Of a stretch of 60,979 bases of DNA, positions 52,567 to 60,906 are shown one piece after another. A program made the translations under genes and the position numbers. Under the pieces are notes generated by a model, which saw nothing but the letters and a program-made list of their open reading frames with translations, searched no databases and was not told the DNA's origin. Source of the DNA: Nonomuraea guangzhouensis (GTDB taxonomy: Bacteria > Actinomycetota > Actinomycetes > Streptosporangiales > Streptosporangiaceae); contig NZ_JAHKRM010000039.1 of assembly GCF_019396345.1 (NCBI RefSeq), positions 65,982-126,960 of the forward strand, written 5' to 3'. Each line of letters starts with the position of its first letter. The first letter of the stretch is position 1.

Positions 52567-52932
52567 GGCCGCCGCCCGGTCAGCCGTCGCCCCCGGCAAG
52601 GCCTTCCACCCGGCCCGTGCGATGAGCTCCAAAGAAGGCTCTGCGTGAGCGCGGTCGTTCCATGCGTTCTCACGCGTTCGACGTGGCTTCGTCGTATCGG
52701 CTGCTGTCGGCCTGCCTTCGGCGCTTGGCAGGCGGGCAGCCAGCGGTCGAGGGCGGTCGGCGCGATGAGTGACGAAGGCCGCCCGTCGTGACCGGCGAAT
52801 TCTTGGCCGGACAAGCCGTCGTCTGATCCGTCGCCGCGTGGCATTTGGGCAGGCTGGGCCCGGAGCGAGAGGTTCACCTGGGGTGCCACCCCTCATGTGG
52901 GGCCTGCGACCTACACGTTGTCCCCATCCATA
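52567..52932. other. Gap without a supported gene
   Basis: About 365 bp. Open frames exist on both strands but none shows a domain or credible start. The right part (52880-52932) contains GGGGTGCCACCCC, a short palindrome, and leads into the shared 21-bp element. Confidence 0.45.
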
Positions 52933-52953
52933 AATGGGTGTTGGACCCGATGG
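52933..52953 (+). promoter_or_regulatory. Shared 21-bp element, copy A
   Basis: The core GGGTGTTGGACCCGATGG with AAT in front matches copy B (57506-57526) at 20 of 21 positions. It contains GGGT-N5-ACCC, an inverted repeat. It lies 61 bp before the first start of the group at 53014-55543. It is a candidate binding site for the NarL-type regulator encoded at 55707-56378. Confidence 0.65.
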
Positions 52954-53038
52954 TGGCAGGTCGGCGGCGCCGTCGAGACTGGGGCTACAGGCGCTGTAGA
53001 CAGGAAGGACGTGATGGTCGTGATCGCCGCTGACCCGT

Positions 53039-53068
53039 CGGCGCTACCTGCGGTCGCAGGTAGCGCCG
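53039..53068. repeat. Perfect 14-bp hairpin in the leader of the CBS operon
   Basis: CGGCGCTACCTGCG and CGCAGGTAGCGCCG flank a 2-nt loop (GT), a perfect 30-nt inverted repeat. It lies 86 bp behind copy A of the shared element and just before the small frame at 53078. As RNA it would be a very stable hairpin; a terminator/attenuator or processing signal is possible. No U-tract follows. Confidence 0.7.
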
Positions 53069-53077
53069 GCCGCCACG

Positions 53078-53218
53078 ATGTCCCTTTTCCGGGTCGTCGC
53101 GGCAGGGCTGGTCATGGCCGTGCGGGCGCCTCGGCGAGCGGACACGGCGGTCGACACCGAGAGCGCGGCTCGTGTTACCGGTTCGCCGCGGTCTGAGGAT
53201 TGGAGGCTCCGAACGTGA
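53078..53218 (+). CDS. Possible 46-residue leader peptide
   Basis: From ATG 53078 the frame encodes LFRVVAAGLVMAVRAPRRAD and more, to a TGA at 53216-53218 that overlaps the GTG of the next gene (GTGA). An alternative start at ATG 53014, behind AGGAAGGA, gives a different low-complexity frame ending at 53196. The region may be one decayed gene with a frameshift or a coupling leader. No domain is recognised. Confidence 0.35.
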   Translation: MSLFRVVAAGLVMAVRAPRRADTAVDTESAARVTGSPRSEDWRLRT

Positions 53219-53481
53219 ACATCACCCATGCCGCCGTGCCCGGCACGGCGCATCACAGCCTCTCCTGGGGCGGGCAGGGTGTCGGCATGCTGATGGGCGA
53301 TGCCGGTCGCCGTCGGCGCCTGGTCCACGGCCCGGCCGGCCTCGATGTGCCGCTGCGGAGTTCCCCTGTGGAGCAGGATGAATCCGGCCAGGTTCGCGGG
53401 ATCCGGCGCAGCCGGTCCACTGCTGATCGGCGTGCCGTCCTGGAGTGCCGCTTGGCTCAGATCACCGGGCATGCGCCGTGA
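53215..53481 (+). CDS. Short protein related to the KhtT N-terminal domain
   Basis: An 88-residue protein from GTG 53215 with GGAGG 8 bp upstream. The start VNITHAAVPGTAHHSLSWGG and MLMGDAGRRRRLVHGPAG follow the same pattern as the protein at 59832 (VDITHTTIPGTGTVHHGD; VIVTDTGRRILMVYDRAD) and the N-terminus of the KhtT-like subunit at 48803. The second half is poorly conserved and lacks the acidic DEEADHLAELL helix, so it may be degenerating. Confidence 0.55.
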   Translation: MNITHAAVPGTAHHSLSWGGQGVGMLMGDAGRRRRLVHGPAGLDVPLRSSPVEQDESGQVRGIRRSRSTADRRAVLECRLAQITGHAP

Positions 53482-53525
53482 CCGGACAGAGGACGACTCA
53501 TCGCCCCCCTGAACGGGATGGTGCC

Positions 53526-53984
53526 ATGCAAGCGCGCGATATCGCCGTGACGCTGCCGACGGTGAGCGTCGGCGACCCGGTCGCGAAGGCCGTACGGGTC
53601 ATGGCGCTGGGCCGGCTGCCCGGCCTGATCGTGGTGGACGACCAGGCGCGTCCCTGGACGGTACTTCCGGGCACTCAGGTGCTGCGCCTGGCGGTCCCGG
53701 GGGCCTATCGGGAGGACCCGGCGCTCGCCCGGACGATCGACGAGGCGCACGCCGACCTGTTCTGGGAGGAGTTGGGCGATCTGACAGTGGGCGACTGTCT
53801 GCCGCGCCAGCCGGCCAGGCCGGTGACGGTGGCCCTCGACGCGACCCTGCTCGAGGTGGCCGCTCTCATGGCCAGGCTCCGCAGCCCGCTGGTGGCGGTC
53901 GTCGACCGCGACGGCGCGCTGGTCGGCGCGATCACCCTGGAGCGGCTGCTCACCAACCTGGCGCTGTCCGGCCTCGACGACTGA
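53526..53984 (+). CDS. CBS-domain pair protein
   Basis: A 152-residue protein from ATG 53526. Two CBS motifs are seen: TLPTVSVGDPVAKAVRVMAL with LPGLIVVDDQARPW, and PVTVALDATLLEVAALMARL with SPLVAVVDRDGALVGAITLE. Paired CBS domains bind adenosyl ligands (AMP, ATP, SAM) and regulate transporters or enzymes. The permease gene follows after 140-270 bp in the same direction, so this may be its energy-sensing regulator. Confidence 0.88.
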   Translation: MQARDIAVTLPTVSVGDPVAKAVRVMALGRLPGLIVVDDQARPWTVLPGTQVLRLAVPGAYREDPALARTIDEAHADLFWEELGDLTVGDCLPRQPARPVTVALDATLLEVAALMARLRSPLVAVVDRDGALVGAITLERLLTNLALSGLDD

Positions 53985-54122
53985 CCAGGCCCGGCGAGCG
54001 GTACCGGCTCCATCGCATCGTCGGCTGCCCGGCACTCACCGGGCATGCTCCGCCGATCAGTTTTCCCCCGTGCGTGACGCCGCAGTTGCTCATCAGGTGC
54101 CCATCGTTCGGAGGTCGTTTCC

Positions 54123-54260
54123 GTGTACCGCTTTTGCGTATCGACACCGTCAGGACGTGTCCCGCCGCCGAGCACCACCCCGTCGGCCGTGAGCCTCGCC
54201 CTGGCCGCCGCTCTGGCCGCTGCCCTGGTCCGGGCCGGTCCGCCGGGGCAGGACCGATGA
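54123..54260 (+). CDS. Possible 45-residue membrane leader peptide
   Basis: From GTG 54123, with GGAGG 9 bp upstream, the frame encodes a basic start and a hydrophobic Ala/Leu helix (AVSLALAAALAAALVRAG), ending in a TGA that overlaps the permease ATG (ATGA, 54257-54260). It could be an extra transmembrane subunit or a coupling leader. Confidence 0.4.
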   Translation: MYRFCVSTPSGRVPPPSTTPSAVSLALAAALAAALVRAGPPGQDR

Positions 54261-55543
54261 GCCCGGCCATCGCCCTCACGATCTTCTCGGTGGGGTTCCT
54301 CCTCATCGCCACCGAGACGGCGAACAAGGTCAAGGTGGTACTCATCGCCGCAGGGGCGATGGCCGTCCTGGGCTTGATCCCCGGTTCCCGGGTGTTCTTC
54401 TCCGAGCACGCTGGCATCGACTGGAACGTCATCTGCCTGCTGTTCGGCATGATGATCATCGTCGGTGTCATCAAGCAGACGGGGGTCTTCGACTACCTGG
54501 CGATCTGGGCGGCCAAGAGGTCGAAGGGCGAGCCGTACCGGCTCATGGTGATGCTGATGGCCATCACCGCCATCGCCTCACCGTTCCTCGACAACGTCAC
54601 CACGATCATGCTCGTCGCCCCCGTCACTGTGGTGGTCTGCAACCGGCTGCGCATTCCCGCGCAGCCGTACCTCATCGCCGAAGTCCTCGCCTCCAACATC
54701 GGCGGCGCGGCGACGCTCATCGGCGACCCGCCCAACATCATCATCGGTAGCCGCGCCGGGCTGACCTTCAACGACTTCCTCCTGCACATGGCACCCATCG
54801 TGGTGGTCGTCTTCATCGCTTTCGTGCTGTTCACCCGGGTGCTGTTCCGCAACGCGTTCGTGTACAACGAGGAGCACGTAGCCGCGGTGATGGCGCTGCA
54901 GGAACGGCGGGCCATCACCGACTCTCGGCTGCTGGCGCGGTGCCTGATCGTGCTCGGCGGCGTCATCGCCGCCTTCGGGCTGCATGCCGTGATGCCCATC
55001 GAACCGTCGATCATCGCCCTGGTGGGCGCCGGGGTGATGCTGCTGGTGTCCCGCTCAGAGGTCTCCGACGTCTTGCGCGAGGTCGAGTGGCCCACCCTGG
55101 TCTTCTTCATGGGCCTGTTCGTCATGGTCGCAGGCCTGGTGCACACTGGCGTCATCTCGGCGATCGGAGCCTGGACGGTGGCCGCGTTCGGCGACAACCA
55201 CTTCCTCGCGGCCACAACGCTGCTGTTCGGCTCCAGTACGCTGGGCGCCTTCTTCGACAACATCCCCTACGTCGCCACGATGGCGCCTATCGTGGAGGGC
55301 GTGGTCGCCCAAACCCCGGATCCGCAGACCGGGCAGGCCCTGTGGTGGGCCTTCGCCCTGGGCGCCGACTTCGGCGGCAACGGCACCGCGGTGGCGGCCA
55401 GCGCCAACGTGGTCGCCATCGGCATCGCCGCGCGCACCGGCCACAACATCAGCTTCTGGCAGTTCACCAAGTACGGCATCCTCGTCACCGTGCTGAGCAC
55501 GCTCATGGCCTGGGTGTACATCTGGTTGCGCTATTTCATTTGA
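54257..55543 (+). CDS. ArsB/NhaD-family ion permease
   Basis: A 428-residue protein with about 11 helices from ATG 54257. Family motifs include ICLLFGMMIIVGVIKQTGVF, SPFLDNVTTIMLVAPVTVVV, GGAATLIGDPPNIIIGS and AFFDNIPYVATMAPIVE, with the duplicated DN re-entrant loops of the ion transporter superfamily. NhaD members exchange Na+ for H+; ArsB members export arsenite. No ars genes are adjacent, so a Na+/H+ role is more likely. It lies behind the CBS gene. Confidence 0.88.
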   Translation: MSPAIALTIFSVGFLLIATETANKVKVVLIAAGAMAVLGLIPGSRVFFSEHAGIDWNVICLLFGMMIIVGVIKQTGVFDYLAIWAAKRSKGEPYRLMVMLMAITAIASPFLDNVTTIMLVAPVTVVVCNRLRIPAQPYLIAEVLASNIGGAATLIGDPPNIIIGSRAGLTFNDFLLHMAPIVVVVFIAFVLFTRVLFRNAFVYNEEHVAAVMALQERRAITDSRLLARCLIVLGGVIAAFGLHAVMPIEPSIIALVGAGVMLLVSRSEVSDVLREVEWPTLVFFMGLFVMVAGLVHTGVISAIGAWTVAAFGDNHFLAATTLLFGSSTLGAFFDNIPYVATMAPIVEGVVAQTPDPQTGQALWWAFALGADFGGNGTAVAASANVVAIGIAARTGHNISFWQFTKYGILVTVLSTLMAWVYIWLRYFI

Positions 55544-55706
55544 CGCGCCTGCGGAGCACCCGCCGAAGGTCCGGCCGGCCGGCGAATGGCTTGAGGTCCA
55601 TTTCGGCGCTCCCCTCCTGCGCCTTGCTGCTGTGTGGTCTGGGAACTGCACTCGTTGAGACCGGCGGCATGGGCCGGCGGCAGGGCCTCTGCGGGTCGCA
55701 ACCGGG

Positions 55707-56378
55707 TCATGGTTCGATCAGGCCGGCGCGGATGGCGTGGCGGGTCAACTCCAGCCGATCGCGCAGGCCGAGTTTGGCCAGGATGTTGGCGCGGTGCCGT
55801 TCCACGGTCTTGACGCTGATGACGAGCAGGTCGGCGATCTGTTTGGAGGAGTGGCCTTCGGCGATGAGTTTGACGATCTCCTCCTCTCGCGGGGTCAGGA
55901 CGGTGTCCGGAATCGGTTCGCCGTGCTGGTGGCGTTGCAGGTAGTCGCGGATGAGGCAGGTGATCGCCCCAGGGTAGAGGAACGGCTCGCCGCGCATCGC
56001 CGCCCGGCATGCCTCCAGCAGGTCCCGGTCGGCGACGGATTTGAGCACGTACCCGCAGGCGCCCGCCTTCAGCGCTTCGAACAGGTACTGCTCGTTGTCG
56101 TACATCGACAGCATCAGCAGCCGGATGCCGGGCGCGCGCCGGGAGATCTCCCGGGCCGCCTGGAGGCCCGTCATCCGCGGCATGGCGATGTCCAAGATGG
56201 CCAGATCGACATCGATGCCGGAGCGGGTAGCCACCTCGATCGCCTCGGCGCCGTCACCCGCCTCCGCCACCACCGTCAGATCAGGCTCGGTCTCCAGGAT
56301 CATCCGCAATCCGTGGCGCACCAACGCGTGATCGTCGGCGATCAGGATCCGGGTGGGCGGCTGATCCATGATGATCAC
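55707..56378 (-). CDS. NarL/FixJ-type response regulator
   Basis: A 223-residue protein. GTG 56378 overlaps the kinase stop (GTGA); ATG 56369 is an alternative. The receiver shows ILIADDHALVRHGLRMIL (acidic pair DD), DVDLAILDIAMPRMTG (phosphorylated Asp) and a Lys in AGACGYVLKSVADRD. The LuxR-type domain reads TPREEEIVKLIAEGHSSKQI and ISVKTVERHRANILAKLGLR. With the downstream-coupled kinase it forms a two-component system like DevSR. The shared 21-bp element at 52933 and 57506 on either side is its most obvious candidate target. Confidence 0.93.
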   Translation of the reverse strand: MIIMDQPPTRILIADDHALVRHGLRMILETEPDLTVVAEAGDGAEAIEVATRSGIDVDLAILDIAMPRMTGLQAAREISRRAPGIRLLMLSMYDNEQYLFEALKAGACGYVLKSVADRDLLEACRAAMRGEPFLYPGAITCLIRDYLQRHQHGEPIPDTVLTPREEEIVKLIAEGHSSKQIADLLVISVKTVERHRANILAKLGLRDRLELTRHAIRAGLIEP

Positions 56379-57394
56379 TTTTCTCCGTGGGCGACGGGGA
56401 CCTTGAGGCGCACCTGGGTGCCCGCCGACGGCATGCTGTCGATGTCAAGGCGAGCACCGATGAGCAGGGCGCGTTCGCGCATGCCGCGGATGCCGGCGCC
56501 CTCGCGGATCGGCCCGCCGGTGCCGTCGTCGGCAATGCTCAACTCCACGGCCTCCTCACGCGCGCGCAGCGACAGCTCCACCTGGCAGGCGTGGGCGTGC
56601 CGGGTGATGTTGGTCAGGCCCTCTTGCGCGATGCGGTAGATCACCAGTTCGGTCTCGCCGCTCAGCTCGGGCAGCGGCGAGTCCAGCACCCTGGTGACCG
56701 GCACGCCGCTGACGTGCGAGAAGTCGCTGGCCAGGGCGTTCATCGCGGCGATCAGACCCAGATCCTCCAGCACGCCGGGCCGCAACCGGCGGGCCACCTG
56801 CCGCACCTCGTCCAAGCTGGCGCGCACGGTCTCGGTGACGGTGTGCAGGTCCTCGCGCAGCTCCTGCGGGGCACGGTCGGTAGCGCGTTTGAGGCCGAGC
56901 AGCACCACCGTCAGGCTCTGGCCGATCTCATCGTGCAGCTCGCGTGCGATGCGCTGCCGCTCGCCCTCCTGGGCGGCCAGGGCGTGCGCGGTGCTGGCGC
57001 TGCGCTCGGCCTCCAGCCGGTCCAGCATGGCATTGAACGTCGCGATCAGCGTCCCCAGGTCGCCGTTGCCGCTGTGCGCGATGCGGTCGCGGGAATGCAG
57101 CAGGTCGACCCGCTCCATGAGCGCGGTCAGCGCACCGAGCGGCGCCAGGCTGGTACGCAGCAGCACCGCGTTCGCGCCGAGCATCACCGCCAGCCCCACC
57201 GCCAGGATCGGCAGCTCCGTCAGCAGAACCGGCGAGGACACCGTGGCCGGCGACAACGCCAGCACGGTCAGCCCCGCGGCGAAGACCAGCCCGTTGATCA
57301 GGAACAGCCGCCAGAACAGCGCCGAAGCCGGGGAACGAGCCCCCCGGCGCGCGCGTGGTGATCCCTGGGGATGCTTGCCGGCCAGCACGGTCAT
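56375..57394 (-). CDS. HisKA_3-type sensor histidine kinase
   Basis: A 339-residue protein from GTG or ATG near 57394. Two membrane helices (LFLINGLVFAAGLTVLAL; LPILAVGLAVMLGANAVLL) and a HAMP-like linker precede the dimerisation helix ERQRIARELHDEIGQSLTVV with the phosphorylated His. The ATPase part shows YRIAQEGLTNITRHAHA (N box) and LSIADDGTGG (G1) with GIRGMRERAL (G2). The short extracellular loop suggests sensing in or near the membrane. It is the partner of the response regulator with which it overlaps. Confidence 0.93.
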   Translation of the reverse strand: MTVLAGKHPQGSPRARRGARSPASALFWRLFLINGLVFAAGLTVLALSPATVSSPVLLTELPILAVGLAVMLGANAVLLRTSLAPLGALTALMERVDLLHSRDRIAHSGNGDLGTLIATFNAMLDRLEAERSASTAHALAAQEGERQRIARELHDEIGQSLTVVLLGLKRATDRAPQELREDLHTVTETVRASLDEVRQVARRLRPGVLEDLGLIAAMNALASDFSHVSGVPVTRVLDSPLPELSGETELVIYRIAQEGLTNITRHAHACQVELSLRAREEAVELSIADDGTGGPIREGAGIRGMRERALLIGARLDIDSMPSAGTQVRLKVPVAHGEK

Positions 57395-57505
57395 ACCTCC
57401 AGCCTCCCCACCGCGACAGGTGTTTGTCCATGGGTGGCGCGCCCCATCACACTCCCCACGGTGGTGATCTGACCTGCGGCAATCTACATGGCGCCCACCC
57501 GCGGG

Positions 57506-57526
57506 AATGGGTGTTGCACCCGATGG
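57506..57526 (+). promoter_or_regulatory. Shared 21-bp element, copy B
   Basis: The core GGGTGTTGCACCCGATGG with AAT in front differs from copy A (52933-52953) at one position. It is 112 bp before the SPFH gene and about 112 bp before (upstream of) the histidine kinase start on the other strand, so it could control both directions. Confidence 0.65.
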
Positions 57527-57637
57527 CGCCGCGCCCGGCCACCGGACCAGACTGGCCTCACGGGGAGCCGGACGCCCGCCCCGGGGCGATGAGGAGGCTC
57601 ACGCAGGCAAGGCTGCAAGGGGAGAAAGGCAGGATCC

Positions 57638-58258
57638 ATGCTCGCACTGAGCGCTCACGCCATCTCCGCCCTCCAGGCGCCCGCCGTGGTGGAGCCCGCA
57701 GTGTGGGTACTGCTGGGCACCGTGCCCCTTCTCGTGATCATCTCGCGGGCGCTTCGCGTCGTCGGCGAGGACGAGCGGCTGGTCGTGTGCAGGCTGGGCC
57801 GCGTGGCCAGGGTGCGCGGTCCCGGGCTGGTCCTCCTGTGGCCCGGCCTGGAGCGCGAGGTGCGGGTGTCGCTGCGGCTGGTGTGCCTGGACCTGTTCTG
57901 CCCTGAGGCGGTCACCCGCGATGGCGTGAGCGTGCGCATCAAGGCCACCGCGGTGGCCGCCACAACCGATCCCGTCCGCTTCGTGATGACGACGGAGGGG
58001 CCGATGACGGCCACCGCGCTCGTGGCCGAAGGCGTGCTGCGCCGACAGATCGCCGAGCGGGAGCTGGCCGACCTCCCCACCATGATCACTCACGGCTGCG
58101 CCGAGATGGCGGATCGGATCAGCGACATGACCGGCCGGTGGGGCGTCCAGGTCGCCCTCCTCGACATCACCGACATCCACGTCCCGCTCCGGGGGGAGCT
58201 GCTGGCCTGGGCCCAAGCCCAGGCAGGCATGCAGCGGGAGAGGTATCCGCGTGGATAG
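57638..58258 (+). CDS. SPFH/Band-7 (slipin-like) membrane protein
   Basis: A 206-residue protein from ATG 57638, with GGGGAGAAAGG upstream. One N-terminal helix (VWVLLGTVPLLVIISRALRV) is followed by the SPFH domain: EDERLVVCRLGRVARVRGPG, LDLFCPEAVTRDGVSVRIKA, LRRQIAERELADLP and WGVQVALLDITDIHVP. Stomatin/slipin proteins organise membrane microdomains and modulate ion transporters. The next gene is an antiporter, 42 bp downstream. Confidence 0.9.
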   Translation: MLALSAHAISALQAPAVVEPAVWVLLGTVPLLVIISRALRVVGEDERLVVCRLGRVARVRGPGLVLLWPGLEREVRVSLRLVCLDLFCPEAVTRDGVSVRIKATAVAATTDPVRFVMTTEGPMTATALVAEGVLRRQIAERELADLPTMITHGCAEMADRISDMTGRWGVQVALLDITDIHVPLRGELLAWAQAQAGMQRERYPRG

Positions 58259-58300
58259 GAGACGTGTTCACCGAGTTATCGAGGTCACCGAGGTGTCGCG

Positions 58301-59988
58301 ATGAGCCTGCAGCAGCTGTACGCGGTACTCCTGGCCGGCGCGATCGTGCTGCCGGCCGGCATCGCCGCGGCCCGCACCGCCCGCCGGCTCGGCCTGCCCG
58401 GCCTGCTGCTGTTCCTCGCCCTCGGCGTGCTGCTCGGCAAAGACGTTCTCGGCATCGACTTCGACGATGCCCAGCTGGCCCAGACGCTGGGCAGCACGGC
58501 GCTGGCCATCATCCTCATCGAGGGCGGCCTGAGCACCCGATGGACCGACATCCGCCGGCTCCTGCTGCCCTCCTCCCTGCTGGCCACCGTCGGCGTCGCG
58601 GTCAGCGTCGCTCTCACCGCCGCCGCAGCGCACCTGCTGCTGGGCATGAACTGGCAGCTGGCCCTGCTGCTGGGCGCGATCGTCTCCTCCACCGACGCCG
58701 CCGCCGTTTTCTCCGTCCTGCGGGCACTGCCGCTGCCCCGCCGCATCGCCGCGATGGTCGAGGCCGAGTCCGGCTTCAACAACGCCCCCACCGTCATCCT
58801 GGTGCTGGTGTTCAGCACCGCCGATCTGTCCGGCCCCGCCGCCGTCGCCGGACAGGTCACCTACCAGCTCGCGGCCGGGGCCGCGATCGGGCTACTGATC
58901 GGCTGGGCCGGCACTGCCGCGCTGCGCTACGTCGCCCTGCCCGCCACCGGCCTGTATCCGCTGGCCACCGTCGGCCTGGGCATCATCGCCTTCGCTGCCG
59001 CCGGCGCCGCGAACGCCTCCGGCTTCCTGGCCGCCTACCTGGCCGGCATCGTGCTCGGCAACGCCGTCCTGCCACACCGTGCCGCCACCCGCTCGTTTGC
59101 CGAAGGCATCGGCTGGCTGGCCCAGATCGGCCTGTTCGTCATGCTCGGCCTGCTCGTCAGCCCCGGCGAACTGCCCGCCGCGCTGATCCCCGCCACCATC
59201 GTCGGCCTGGTACTGCTCCTGCTGGCTCGGCCCGCCTCCGTGATCGCCAGCCTGATCGGCTTCCGCACCAGTTGGCGAGAGCAGGCCTTCATCTCCTGGG
59301 CCGGGCTGCGCGGCGCCGTGCCCATCGTCTTGGCCATCTTCCCCATCGTGGCAGCAATCCCCGGCAGTCGGCAGCTGCTGAACATCGTCTTCGTCCTGGT
59401 CGTCCTCTTCACCCTCATCCAGGGACCGGCCTGCCGGCGATCGCCCGGCTGCTCGGTGTCACCCAGCCGGGCCAGACCAGGGACGTGGACATCGAATCGG
59501 CCCCGCTGGACGCCCTGGACGCCGATCTGCTTACCCCCACCGTCTCGCCCGGCTCCCGCCTGCACGGCGTGGAGATCTTCGAACTACGGCTCGCCAAGCC
59601 GTCGATCGCCACCCTCATCATCCGTGACGGCGACCCCATCGTCCCTGAACCCGACACCCAGTTGCGCGAAGGCGATGATGTGCTCATCGTCACCACACCC
59701 GCCACCCGCGAACGCGTCGAACGACGCCTGCGCGCCGTCGGCCGCCGCGGCCGCCTGGCCCACTGGTACGGCGAACACGGCGACCCCGACCCGCACCCCA
59801 GCCACACCACCGCGAAAGGAGACACCAAGCCGTGGACATCACGCACACCACCATCCCCGGCACCGGCACCGTCCACCACGGCGACACCCGGCAAGGAGAC
59901 CACCTCGGCGTCATCGTCACCGACACAGGACGGCGGATCCTCATGGTCTACGACCGAGCCGACCCCGACACTGCGGCGCACACGGTAG
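58301..59988 (+). pseudogene. CPA-type antiporter with RCK_C-like tail, frameshifted
   Basis: From ATG 58301 about 12 membrane helices are visible (LALGVLLGKDVLGIDFDDAQ; IVSSTDAAAVFSVLRALPL; EAESGFNNAPTVILVLVFS; FISWAGLRGAVPIVLAIFP). The STDAAAVF and ESGFNNAP motifs mark the CPA1/YbaL-like group. At about 59430, after TLIQGPA, one C is missing and the coding continues in another frame: LPAIARLLGVTQPGQTRDVD, then LRLAKPSIATLIIRDGDPIV and REGDDVLIVTTPATRERVER, an RCK_C domain. Its stop at 59988 runs 157 bp into the next gene. One inserted base restores a protein of about 560 residues; this could be a sequence error. Confidence 0.8.
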
Positions 59989-60179
59989 AGCTCGACGAAG
60001 AAGAAGCCGACCACCTGGCCGAACTGCTGCACAGTCGGCCCCTTGCCGACCGGCTCGCCGCCGTGGAACAACGCCTGGCCGAACTCACCGGCCGGGCGCC
60101 TGGCCAGGCGCCCGGGCAAGCCAGGCAACCGGCCAAGAACCTGACCCGGACCCCACCCGCGGCCCGAGCCGACCCGTGA
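59832..60179 (+). CDS. Short KhtT N-terminal-domain protein
   Basis: A 115-residue protein from GTG 59832, with GAAAGGAG 10 bp upstream. It reads VDITHTTIPGTGTVHHGDTR, DRADPDTAAHTVELDEEEAD and HLAELLHSRPLADRLAAVEQ, matching the N-terminal domain of the KhtT-like subunit (48803) but lacking its RCK_C half. The antiporter before it carries an RCK_C tail, so the two parts of a KhtT-like regulator may be divided between neighbours. A Gly/Pro-rich C-terminal tail follows. Confidence 0.7.
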   Translation: MDITHTTIPGTGTVHHGDTRQGDHLGVIVTDTGRRILMVYDRADPDTAAHTVELDEEEADHLAELLHSRPLADRLAAVEQRLAELTGRAPGQAPGQARQPAKNLTRTPPAARADP

Positions 60180-60185
60180 ACGCCG

Positions 60186-60842
60186 ATGCACCCGAACCGA
60201 TACCGAACCGAGCCTGCGCTCGCGACCGGCCTCAGCCGACCATGGATTATGGCAGCTTCGGCGCACCTGTTCGAGCGATGGGCGGCCACCTACGACCAGA
60301 GCCTGATCGCCGCCCTGGCCGATCCGGTGCATGCCGCAGTCCTGACCGCCGCCCATCATCACCTGCCCCGCCCCCGCCACCTGCTCGACCTCGGCTGCGG
60401 CACGGGCCGCCTACTCCGCAGGGCGGCCGACCGCTTCCCCACGACGCACCTGATCGGGATGGATGCCGCCCACGCCATGCTCACCGTCGCTCACCGCACC
60501 ACCCGAGCTCAGGGCAGTCCCGCGCTGGTGCGGGCCCGTGCCGAGCAATTGCCGTTTCCAGACGCCAGCCTCGATCTCATCACCGCGACCCTGACCTGCC
60601 GACACTGGCACGATGTCCGCACCGGTCTGGCGGAGATCACCCGTGTCCTGGCCGCGGGAGGGGTGTTCGTCTACGCCGACATACACCCACCGGCGCCTCG
60701 GCGTCGCTGGTGGCGGCGCTGTGAGGCCAGCGGCTGGCATCTTCTGGACCAGACGACGGGCATGTACGTGATCGAAGACCGGCCTGTTCCCGGCTGCGGC
60801 CCCCTGCTGCCGTGCCGCCTACTGGTGGCGGGCCATACCTGA
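60186..60842 (+). CDS. SAM-dependent methyltransferase
   Basis: A 218-residue protein from ATG 60186 (ATG 60249 is possible). Class I motifs are present: motif I LLDLGCGTGRLLRRAADRF, motif II region LIGMDAAHAMLTVAHRTT, ARAEQLPFPDASLDLITATL and LAEITRVLAAGGVFVYADIH. It belongs to the Methyltransf_11 group; the substrate cannot be predicted. It starts 6 bp behind the previous gene and is probably on the same transcript. Confidence 0.9.
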   Translation: MHPNRYRTEPALATGLSRPWIMAASAHLFERWAATYDQSLIAALADPVHAAVLTAAHHHLPRPRHLLDLGCGTGRLLRRAADRFPTTHLIGMDAAHAMLTVAHRTTRAQGSPALVRARAEQLPFPDASLDLITATLTCRHWHDVRTGLAEITRVLAAGGVFVYADIHPPAPRRRWWRRCEASGWHLLDQTTGMYVIEDRPVPGCGPLLPCRLLVAGHT

Positions 60843-60882
60843 CATGCTTCTCAGAGGACGTTCTGCAACGGTATGGGCCTTT

Positions 60883-60906
60883 AATCCCTGCGTTTCGATA
60901 GGGATT
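60883..60906. terminator. Hairpin downstream of the methyltransferase gene
   Basis: AATCCCT (60883-60889) and AGGGATT (60900-60906) form a 7-bp stem with a 10-nt loop, 40 bp behind the stop and followed by TTCGG. It is a weak terminator candidate. Nothing else is seen up to the window end. Confidence 0.4.

Noticed and set aside
58138..59430. Long open frame overlapping the antiporter in another frame
   Set aside because: Pro/Arg-rich shadow; only the part after 59430 is genuine and belongs to the frameshifted antiporter.
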